From contig JBLNCI010000020.1 of NCBI GenBank assembly GCA_050260515.1, positions 1 to 12,885 on the forward strand: 12,885 nt of DNA, written 5' to 3'. Origin of the DNA: DATJIG01 sp050260515 (GTDB taxonomy: Bacteria; Pseudomonadota; Alphaproteobacteria; SMXQ01). Under the pieces are notes generated by a model. The model was not told the origin of the DNA. It saw only the letters and a list, made by a program, of their open reading frames with translations, and ran no database searches. This document shows, one piece after another, positions 1 through 5,150 of the stretch. Position 1 is the first letter of the stretch. Every line of letters starts with the position of its first letter. Both the position numbers and the translations under genes were made by a program.

Positions 1-183
1 CGACCCTCGTGGAGAAGGTAAAAAGTGGATTTCGCTAATCCGCTGACGACGACGTGTGTCCGCGCCGAGGTGGCTCCGAAGCGCGAACCCACCGGCCCCT
101 CACCGGTCCCCCGCTCCCTTCCTAAGGAGCGGGGGACTTCGGTGTGCCTGGCGGCCGTGCGTCCGACCACGCCGCCGTCGGAG
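1..183. other. Left-edge stretch with no convincing gene
   Basis: No reading frame here looks coding. All three plus-strand frames close with a stop within the first 46 bases (TAA at 19-21, TAA at 36-38, TGA at 44-46). Any of these could in principle be the last codons of a gene starting outside the window, but the codons used (GTA, AAA, AGT, AGA) are unlike the GC-ending codons of the genes that follow. Two small dyads are visible besides the strong hairpin listed separately: GGATT/AATCC at 27-41, and ACCGG/CCGGT at 91-107. Confidence 0.5.
107..136 (-). terminator. Strong hairpin past the end of the GST gene; possible terminator
   Basis: An 11-bp perfect stem is formed by 107-117 and 126-136 (CCCCCGCTCC paired with GGAGCGGGGG, plus a T-A pair), with an 8-base loop. 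It lies about 48 bp beyond the stop codon of the minus-strand GST gene. Neither strand has a T-tract after the stem, so it is not a canonical intrinsic terminator. It could act as a 3'-end stabilising or pausing hairpin, possibly with Rho. Confidence 0.4.
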
Positions 184-828
184 CTACGCGACCTTGGCGA
201 ACTCGGCCTGGACGCTGGCCTCGTAGGCGAGCAGCTTCTGCACGCTCGGCCGGCGCTCCATGCGCTCGAAGTGGGCCCGGCAGTTGGGGAAGGCCGCGAG
301 ATCGAGCGCGAACTGGGTCGCGCGCCGGAACGCCCAGTAGAAGTGCGCGTCGCACGCGGTGAAGTGGTCGAAGAAGAACTCGCGGCCGGCGAGCCGGTCG
401 TTGGCGATGGCCAGATTCTCGAACAGCTCGTCCTGGGCGATCTGCTTCACGTTGGCGTCGGTGCCGGGCACGTCGCACGCCTTGGCGGGATTGTTGAGCC
501 GCGCGAGCAGCGGATGCAGGCCGGAGGCGATCCACGCGAGGATCGAGACCGCCTGCGCCTGATCCCAGGCGTCGGTCGGCAGCAGCTTCGCCTGCGGGAA
601 CGCGCGCGCGATCCAGAGCTGGATCGCCACGTTCTCGGTCAGCGGCTTGCCGTGGACCACCAGCACCGGGACCTTGTGGCGCGGATTGAGGCGCAGGTAC
701 TCGGGCGCGAAGTGCTGGCGCTTGCGGAAGTTGAGCGGGCGGACCTCGAACGTCGCGCCGGCTTCGGTCAGCGTGACGTACGGCACCAGCGAGCACGCGT
801 TGGGCGAGTAATAGAGCACGAGGTTCAT
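184..828 (-). CDS. Glutathione S-transferase family protein
   Basis: This is a 214-residue soluble cytoplasmic GST. Such enzymes conjugate glutathione to electrophiles or act as glutathione-dependent peroxidases or isomerases; the substrate cannot be told. The N-terminal thioredoxin-like domain (about 1-80) opens with YYSPNACSL (6-14), the pattern of beta-type bacterial GSTs with a cysteine (Cys12) near the active site. It contains the cis-proline loop KVPVL (Pro54) and LTENVAI (63-69), whose Glu65 and Asn66 would contact the gamma-glutamyl group. The all-helical C-terminal domain (about 90-205) has the N-capping aspartate in TACDAHFYW (Asp160). Length is normal. The ATG at 828 is preferred because AGGGAG (840-835) lies 6 bases before it; the ATG at 834 is fused directly to that ribosome-binding site. 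A promoter with a perfect -10 lies just upstream. The gene is divergent from the hydrolase and stands alone. Confidence 0.93.
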   Translation of the reverse strand: MNLVLYYSPNACSLVPYVTLTEAGATFEVRPLNFRKRQHFAPEYLRLNPRHKVPVLVVHGKPLTENVAIQLWIARAFPQAKLLPTDAWDQAQAVSILAWIASGLHPLLARLNNPAKACDVPGTDANVKQIAQDELFENLAIANDRLAGREFFFDHFTACDAHFYWAFRRATQFALDLAAFPNCRAHFERMERRPSVQKLLAYEASVQAEFAKVA

Positions 829-857
829 CGGCATCTCCCTGCACTGTGCCTGGGGGG

Positions 858-886
858 ATTATAGGCGGGAGCGGATGTCGCGGTAA
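858..886 (-). promoter_or_regulatory. Sigma70-type promoter of the GST gene
   Basis: Read on the minus strand, a perfect -10 hexamer TATAAT (863-858) is preceded, with a 17-base spacer, by a weak -35 hexamer TTACCG (886-881, three of six consensus positions). The predicted transcript would start near position 851 and have a leader of about 20 bases that includes the AGGGAG ribosome-binding site. The spacing and perfect -10 in otherwise GC-rich DNA make this the most convincing promoter in the window. Confidence 0.6.
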
Positions 887-934
887 CGCAGCGTTTCGCT
901 TGGGTCCGGTCGCGTCCGAATTGCCGGGACGGGG

Positions 935-955
935 CGGGAACTTGAGCGGTTCCCG
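935..955. promoter_or_regulatory. 7-bp perfect dyad before the hydrolase gene
   Basis: CGGGAAC (935-941) and GTTCCCG (949-955) form a perfect inverted repeat around a 7-base centre. It lies about 49 bp before the hydrolase start, in the gap shared with the divergent GST gene. It could be an operator or a leader hairpin. No regulator gene lies next to it, so its role is a guess. Confidence 0.3.
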
Positions 956-1003
956 TGCGTCTTGCCACGTCGGCGCTCGCGCCGGATTTCGACAGGGGCC
1001 GTC

Positions 1004-2161
1004 ATGAGAGCGACTTGGCTGGGCGTCGCCGCCATCGTGGCGGCGTCCGTCGGCGCGGCGCCGGCGTTTGCGGGATCGCCGCGGGTTGCCGATGGGAGCG
1101 CCGCGCCGGAGATCGCCGCCGGTCCCAGCGGCGCCGATCGCTATCCCGAGCGCCGCGTCGCGTTCCCGGGCGGCGTCGTCGGGCTCGCCGATCTCACTTA
1201 CGCGACGCCCCCCGGATTCCGGCCGCTGACCCTCGATCTCTACCTGCCGCCCACATCCGCGGTCGTGCCGCCGGCCGGCTTTCCGGCGGTCGTGTACGTG
1301 CATGGCGGCGGCTGGGCGGGCGGCGACGCCCGTCGCACCGATCCGTTCGCCGCCCTTCCGGCGGTCCTCGCCTCGCTCGCCGCCCGCGGCTACGTCGTCG
1401 CGTCGGTGAATTATCGCCTCAGCTCGGAGGCACGCTCGCCGGCGGCGGTGCTCGACGTGAAGACCGCGATCCGGTGGCTGCGGTCGAAGGATGCCGACTA
1501 CCGCATCGATTCGGGCCGTGTCGCGGTGTGGGGCACGTCGGCGGGCGGCACGCTCGCGGGCGCCGTCGCGGTGACGTGCAACGTCGAAGCATACAATCCC
1601 GATGTCTCAACGCCTCCGGGCACGGTCGACGCCGAGGGTCGCCCGATCACGCGCGTGCTGCCACCGCAACTCGCGCAGCAGTCGGACTGCGTCCAGGCGG
1701 CGGCGTCCTGGTACGGCGTGTTCGACTTCGCGACATTCGCCGAGCAGCTCGGCGTCCAGGATGGCGCGCCCGAGCTCTCGCAGAACTCCGGATTCCTCGG
1801 CTGCGAGGTGCCGCAGTGCCCGCCGGGACTCGTCGCCGGCGCCAGCAGCACGACGTACGCTGGGCGCGGCGCGCCGCCAATGCTGCTGATCCACGGGATG
1901 GAGGACGCGACCGTCCCGCACGAGCAGTCGGAGGAGATGGCGGGAAAGCTGTGGGGCGCGGGCGCTCCGGTCACGCTCATCCTGATCCCCGGCGTCGGCC
2001 ACAGCCTCAACGGCAAGACGCCCGAAGCGACGCGAGCGGCGGCGATCCAGGCGCTGAACGCGACCTTCGATTTTTTCGACCGCACCGTCGGCTCCGAGGG
2101 GCCGTCCGGGGGTGGGGCGGCGAGTCCGGTGGATACCGGGATCGGGGCTTCCGGTCGCTGA
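1004..2161 (+). CDS. Secreted alpha/beta hydrolase (BD-FAE/HSL-like esterase)
   Basis: The product has 385 residues. Residues 1-23 are a Sec signal peptide (MRATW, a hydrophobic Ala/Val core, cleavage after AFA), so the enzyme should be periplasmic or exported. The hydrolase fold shows the oxyanion-hole motif HGGGW (100-104), the nucleophile elbow GTSAG with Ser179, Asp301 in MEDATV and His333 in GVGHSL, giving a complete Ser-Asp-His triad. This is the pattern of the feruloyl-esterase/hormone-sensitive-lipase-like esterases, which cleave carboxylic ester bonds; the natural substrate is unknown. Between the nucleophile and the aspartate lies a longer-than-usual segment (about 190-288) holding the protein's only four cysteines (192, 229, 267, 272), suggesting disulfides. 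The ATG at 1004 is chosen over a TTG at 962 because AGGGG lies 5 to 6 bases before it and the signal peptide then begins correctly. The Gly/Ser-rich tail (364-385) looks disordered. The gene ends exactly against the convergent kinase gene. Confidence 0.92.
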   Translation: MRATWLGVAAIVAASVGAAPAFAGSPRVADGSAAPEIAAGPSGADRYPERRVAFPGGVVGLADLTYATPPGFRPLTLDLYLPPTSAVVPPAGFPAVVYVHGGGWAGGDARRTDPFAALPAVLASLAARGYVVASVNYRLSSEARSPAAVLDVKTAIRWLRSKDADYRIDSGRVAVWGTSAGGTLAGAVAVTCNVEAYNPDVSTPPGTVDAEGRPITRVLPPQLAQQSDCVQAAASWYGVFDFATFAEQLGVQDGAPELSQNSGFLGCEVPQCPPGLVAGASSTTYAGRGAPPMLLIHGMEDATVPHEQSEEMAGKLWGAGAPVTLILIPGVGHSLNGKTPEATRAAAIQALNATFDFFDRTVGSEGPSGGGAASPVDTGIGASGR

Positions 2162-3259
2162 CTAGAGCGGGAACGACACGTCGAAGCAGGCGCCCTCGCT
2201 TCGCCGCTGCACGGACAACACCCCGCCGAGCTGGGCCACCTGCGACGTGACCACCTTCATGCCGACGCCCTTCGCCGTCGCGGGATCGAAGTCCGCCGGC
2301 AGCGCGGGGCCCAGGTTGCAGACCGTGAGCCGCGCGGCGCCGTGTCCGGTGCGAAACGAAATCCGGATCTGCGGATCGTCGGTGCCGGCGTGCTTGCGCG
2401 CATTGGTGATCAGCTCGGTGACGATGAGCCCGAGCGGGATCATCCGGTCGGCGGCGAGCGCGACGCCCGCGTCGGCATCGACGGCGATCGCGTCGCGCCC
2501 GAGGAGCCCGAGCCCCAGCTCCCGGCAGAGGCCGGCGAGGTAATCGGCAACGTCGGAAACGAGCTGCTCGCGGTCGGGATGATACAGATGCCGGTGGATC
2601 AGTCCCATCCGGCGAACGCGATCGCTCGCACTTGCGAAGGCGGCCTTGCTCTCAGGGCCGGCGCTGCGTCCCTCGATGTCGAGGAGGGCCGCGACCAACG
2701 ACAGACCATTGCTGATGCGATGCGTGAGCTCCCGCATCAGCAGGCGCTCGCGCTCGGCGACGACCCGAAGCTGCTCCTCGGCGCGCTTCTGGTCGGTGAT
2801 CTCGACCACGGCCACTAGCGCCGCGCGCACGTCGCCGCCTTCCTTCAACACCGGGCTGATGTTCTCGACCCAGGCGCGGCGCACGCCGGGCATCGCGGCG
2901 GTCTCGCCGACTAACTCGATGTTGAGGACCTGCTTGCCGGTCTCGAACACGGACCGGAACATTGCCTCGACCTGAGGCGCGAGCTGCGGCACCACCTCGT
3001 GAATCGTGCGGCCGATGTGGTCTTCGGGTGAGACTCCGTTCATCTCGGCGAGCGCGCGGTTGATCTTCAGGTATCTGAGATCGCGGTCGAGCAGCGCGAG
3101 GCCGATCGGCGCCTCGCGGTAGATCGCGTCGAGCTCCTGGGCGTCGAACGGCTCCCCGGCCATGGACCTTTGCCCCTCACCGCCGCCGTCCGCCGGGCGG
3201 TCCGATCGGGAGGGCGCTACGCCGCACGGTTGTTCAGTAGCGACGTCTTCGGTGCCCAT
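2162..3259 (-). CDS. Cytoplasmic PAS domain sensor histidine kinase (HisKA_2 type)
   Basis: This is a 365-residue soluble sensor kinase with no membrane segment. After a disordered N-terminus (1-38) comes one PAS domain (about 40-157), followed by the linker EITDQKRAEEQL and a HisKA_2-type dimerisation and phosphoacceptor helix, RELTHRISNGL, with His180 as the likely phosphorylated residue. The C-terminal ATPase domain has the N-box ELITNARKH (Glu282, Asn286) and a G-box around GVGMKVV (331-337). Kinases of this HWE/HisKA_2 group often work in alphaproteobacterial general-stress, light or redox pathways, but the signal sensed here cannot be read from the sequence. No response regulator lies in the window. 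The ATG at 3259 is favoured over an in-frame TTG at 3283 because GAGG (3268-3265) lies 5 bases before it. The stop codon abuts that of the convergent hydrolase. Confidence 0.9.
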   Translation of the reverse strand: MGTEDVATEQPCGVAPSRSDRPADGGGEGQRSMAGEPFDAQELDAIYREAPIGLALLDRDLRYLKINRALAEMNGVSPEDHIGRTIHEVVPQLAPQVEAMFRSVFETGKQVLNIELVGETAAMPGVRRAWVENISPVLKEGGDVRAALVAVVEITDQKRAEEQLRVVAERERLLMRELTHRISNGLSLVAALLDIEGRSAGPESKAAFASASDRVRRMGLIHRHLYHPDREQLVSDVADYLAGLCRELGLGLLGRDAIAVDADAGVALAADRMIPLGLIVTELITNARKHAGTDDPQIRISFRTGHGAARLTVCNLGPALPADFDPATAKGVGMKVVTSQVAQLGGVLSVQRRSEGACFDVSFPL

Positions 3260-3299
3260 GGCGACCTCGCTCGCGAACTGCAAACCTCACGATAACCTA

Positions 3300-3322
3300 T
3301 TGATCTTGGTGAACATGATCAA
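3300..3322. promoter_or_regulatory. 23-bp imperfect palindrome upstream of the kinase gene
   Basis: The outer arms TTGATC (3300-3305) and GATCAA (3317-3322) are perfect. Inside them, three of the next five positions on each side also pair around a single central G at 3311. The element lies 41 bp upstream of the kinase ATG, where an operator would sit, in a patch of lower GC than its surroundings. On the minus strand its distal arm (TTGATC) could also be a weak -35, with TAGGTT 17 bases further down as a poor -10. No regulator gene is adjacent. Confidence 0.4.
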
Positions 3323-3383
3323 GCCACGCCCGGGCAACCGCTCGCGCCATAACGGCCCTGTCGCGGCCACGTTCCTTCGCCCG

Positions 3384-4121
3384 TCACCGCAGGCGTTCGA
3401 TCAGCGCCATGGCCGCGGCCGGGTTTTTCACCTTCGCGCCGGCGATGAAGTAGGCGTACACGTCGCCGCGCTCGGCCCAGCCGCGAAGGCGTTTCGCCGC
3501 TGCGTCGAGCTCGTGGTCGTCGACGCCGCGCGCCTCGTCCTCCCGGGTGATCATCAGGCGGGCGTAGGAGAAATCGGCGGTGGATTCGTCGATCTCGGGA
3601 ACGTCGCCGCCCGTCGCGCAGACGATGGCGACGTTGTGATCGCGGGCGAGGGCGGTGAACGCCGGGGTGGTGAAGGTGGGACTCCGCACCTCGATCGCAT
3701 GGCGCAGGCGCACGCCGTTCTCATGTTCCGGTAGAAGTCGAAAGAACGCCGCGAAGTCCTCGCGATCGAACGCCTTGGTCGCGAGGAATTGCCAGTTGAT
3801 CGGCCCCAGCTTGGGGCCGAGCTCGGTCAGTCCCTGGCCGAGGAAGCGCGCGATCGACTCGCCCGCGTCGGCGAGAACCCTGCGGTTGGTCACGTAGCGC
3901 GAGGCCTTCACTGAGAAGACGAAATCATCGGGCGTTTCGTCGCGCCACTTGCGCCAGCTCTCGGGCTTGAACGACGAGTAGTACGTGCCGTTGATCTCGA
4001 TCGAGGTCAGGGCGCGCGACGCGAACGCGAGCTCGCGCTTCTGGGGATGTCCCTTCGGGTAGAACGTCCCGCGCCACGGCTCGAACGTCCAGCCACCCAC
4101 TCCGATGCGGATGCCGCCCAC
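3384..4121 (-). CDS. DUF72 (YecE-like) family protein
   Basis: This 245-residue protein belongs to the DUF72/YecE family of TIM-barrel-like proteins, whose biochemical role is not established. Family signatures visible are IRIGVGGWTFEPWRGTFYPKG at the start (4-24), IEINGTYYS (41-49), FVFSVKASRYVTN (67-79), LGPINWQFL (105-113), HAIEVRSPTF (141-150) and, near the end, YAYFIAGAKVKNP. Length matches the family. The start is a GTG at 4121, picked because a perfect GGGAGGA (4134-4128) stands 6 bases before it and the conserved strand begins at once after it. The frame stays open a further kilobase upstream, but that extension would run antisense through the next two genes and is spurious. The gene is divergent from the ArsC-like gene, with 117 bp between the starts. 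No signal peptide or membrane segment is present. Confidence 0.9.
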   Translation of the reverse strand: MGGIRIGVGGWTFEPWRGTFYPKGHPQKRELAFASRALTSIEINGTYYSSFKPESWRKWRDETPDDFVFSVKASRYVTNRRVLADAGESIARFLGQGLTELGPKLGPINWQFLATKAFDREDFAAFFRLLPEHENGVRLRHAIEVRSPTFTTPAFTALARDHNVAIVCATGGDVPEIDESTADFSYARLMITREDEARGVDDHELDAAAKRLRGWAERGDVYAYFIAGAKVKNPAAAMALIERLR

Positions 4122-4189
4122 GATGTGTCCTCCCGGTCCAAGGATAGCGCGGCGGCGGGGGCGTGCGGAGGGCAAGCGTCGGACACGAC

Positions 4190-4217
4190 TTGCGCGGGCG
4201 CGGATCGCCGCTACATT
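4190..4217 (+). promoter_or_regulatory. Possible promoter of the ArsC-like gene
   Basis: TTGCGC (4190-4195) and TACATT (4212-4217) are separated by 16 bases. The match to consensus is only three of six and four of six, but TACATT is one of the few AT-leaning hexamers in a very GC-rich gap, and the predicted start would leave a short leader with the ribosome-binding site at 4226-4233. The call is weak. Confidence 0.3.
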
Positions 4218-4238
4218 TCGCGCACTGGGAGGACCGCC

Positions 4239-4592
4239 ATGGCCATCACCATCTACGGCATCAAGAATTGCGACACGATGAAGAAGGCGCGGGCGTGGCT
4301 CGATGCCAACGGCGTCCGATACGAGTTCCACGACTACAAGGCGTCCGGCATCGACCGCGCGCGGCTCGAAGGGTGGGCGAAGAAGGTCGGCTGGGAAATC
4401 CTCCTCAACCGTGCCGGGACGACCTTCCGCAAGCTCCCGGAATCCGATCGCGAAGGCCTCAACGAGCGCAAGGCGATCGCGCTGATGGCGGCGCAGCCCT
4501 CGATGATCAAGCGCCCGGTCCTCGAGACCGGCGGCCGGCTTCTCGTCGGCTTCAAGCCCGACATCTATAAGGCCGAGCTCGCCCGGCGCTAG
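4239..4592 (+). CDS. ArsC/Spx-family thioredoxin-fold protein (YffB-like)
   Basis: This 117-residue protein has the small ArsC fold throughout. It starts ITIYGIKNCDTMKKARAWLD, with a single cysteine (Cys11) in NCDTM at the position of the ArsC catalytic cysteine. It also has the domain's usual EFHDYKASGID strand-turn, TTFRKL, and the KRPVLETGGRLLVGF region with Arg92, the counterpart of a conserved ArsC arginine. The family includes arsenate reductases, the Spx regulators and the YffB group. The sequence pattern and the lone N-terminal cysteine fit the YffB group best, whose members are probably glutathione-dependent thiol reductases. No other arsenic-resistance gene is nearby, so a role in arsenate reduction should not be assumed. 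The start is well supported by TGGGAGGA (4226-4233), 5 bases before the ATG. The gene is divergent from the DUF72 gene and lies 132 bp upstream of the MAPEG gene. Confidence 0.92.
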   Translation: MAITIYGIKNCDTMKKARAWLDANGVRYEFHDYKASGIDRARLEGWAKKVGWEILLNRAGTTFRKLPESDREGLNERKAIALMAAQPSMIKRPVLETGGRLLVGFKPDIYKAELARR

Positions 4593-4594
4593 AG

Positions 4595-4636
4595 GTGGCC
4601 GGAAACGGCCGCCGTGTCCGCGCGGTCCCGGCGCGG
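4595..4636 (+). terminator. Two tandem hairpins after the ArsC-like gene; possible terminator
   Basis: The first hairpin, two bases beyond the stop codon, pairs GGCCG (4597-4601) with CGGCC (4606-4610) across a GAAA tetraloop, extended by a wobble pair and a G-C pair to 4595-4612. The second pairs CCGCGC (4618-4623) with GCGCGG (4631-4636) around a 7-base loop. No T-tract follows either stem, so this is terminator-like rather than a canonical terminator. Confidence 0.35.
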
Positions 4637-4707
4637 TCGCTCGACAGATTCGGCCGGTCCGGCGTAACCTTCGGTCCGCCACGCAGGGCCACGCGAAGAA
4701 GACCCCC

Positions 4708-4728
4708 ATGATCCCGAGGAACCGATGA
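4708..4728 (+). other. Six-codon mini-ORF overlapping the MAPEG start
   Basis: ATG at 4708 reads Met-Ile-Pro-Arg-Asn-Arg and stops at the TGA of 4726-4728, which overlaps the MAPEG start as ATGA. The 11-base string ATGATCCCGAG occurs at 4708-4718 and again at 4725-4735, so both frames begin ATG ATC CCG AG. The MAPEG ribosome-binding site GAGGA lies inside the mini-ORF. Only a loose purine run (GAAGAAGA) precedes the first ATG, so translation of the mini-ORF is uncertain. Confidence 0.3.
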
Positions 4729-5135
4729 TCCCGAGCCAGGCCGCCGCTCTGTTCTATATCGGAGTGTTCGCGCTCCTCCTCGTGATCCTTTCGGTGCGGG
4801 TGAGCCTGGCGCGACGGCAGCATCACGTCGCGCTCGGCGACGGCGGCAAGCCCGAGGTGCTCCGCGCGATGCGCGCCCAGGCCAACTACGTCGAGTATGC
4901 GCCGACGTTCATGATCCTGCTTGCGGCCCTGGCGTTCGTGCGTGAGCCGTCGTGGATGATCCACGCCCTCGCACTCATCTTCCTCGCCGGTCGTCTGATC
5001 CACGCCTGGGCGATGACCCAGGAAATTCCTGCGCAGTTGCGGGGTCGGGTCGCCGGCATGACGCTGACCTGGGCGGCGATCGTCGCCGGTGCCGTCATGC
5101 TGCTCGGCCGAGTTATTGTCGGCCCGATCTTCTGA
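4725..5135 (+). CDS. MAPEG family membrane protein
   Basis: The product is a 136-residue inner-membrane protein with four predicted membrane helices (about 7-28, 58-72, 77-95 and 112-134), the size and topology of bacterial MAPEG proteins (membrane-associated proteins in eicosanoid and glutathione metabolism). The cytoplasmic loop after helix 1 carries the family's charged glutathione-site motif RAMRAQANYVEYAP (47-60; Arg50, Asn54 and Glu57). Eukaryotic members conjugate glutathione to lipids or xenobiotics; the bacterial substrate is unknown. The ATG at 4725 has GAGGA (4716-4720) 4 bases before it. An earlier ATG at 4708 is out of frame and opens a six-codon mini-ORF whose TGA overlaps this start. 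The gene converges on the TPR/GT9-like gene with 15 bp between stop codons. Confidence 0.9.
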   Translation: MIPSQAAALFYIGVFALLLVILSVRVSLARRQHHVALGDGGKPEVLRAMRAQANYVEYAPTFMILLAALAFVREPSWMIHALALIFLAGRLIHAWAMTQEIPAQLRGRVAGMTLTWAAIVAGAVMLLGRVIVGPIF

Positions 5136-5150
5136 GCGGGTCGGCCACAA

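Noticed and set aside
25..864. Long plus-strand open frame opposite the GST gene
   Set aside because: It is antisense to a gene with clear GST motifs, lacks any recognisable domain, and long antisense frames are common in GC-rich DNA.
955..2250. Plus-strand frame overlapping the hydrolase in another phase
   Set aside because: It is Arg/Gly-rich with no motifs, whereas the chosen frame holds a signal peptide and a full catalytic triad.
4239..4592. Arsenic resistance locus suggested by the ArsC-like gene
   Set aside because: No arsenite exporter, ArsR regulator or second reductase gene is present, and the sequence fits the YffB subgroup rather than true arsenate reductases.
4122..5150. Upstream extension of the DUF72 frame to a 588-residue protein
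   Set aside because: It runs antisense through the ArsC-like and MAPEG genes. The GTG at 4121 has a perfect ribosome-binding site and matches the family start.
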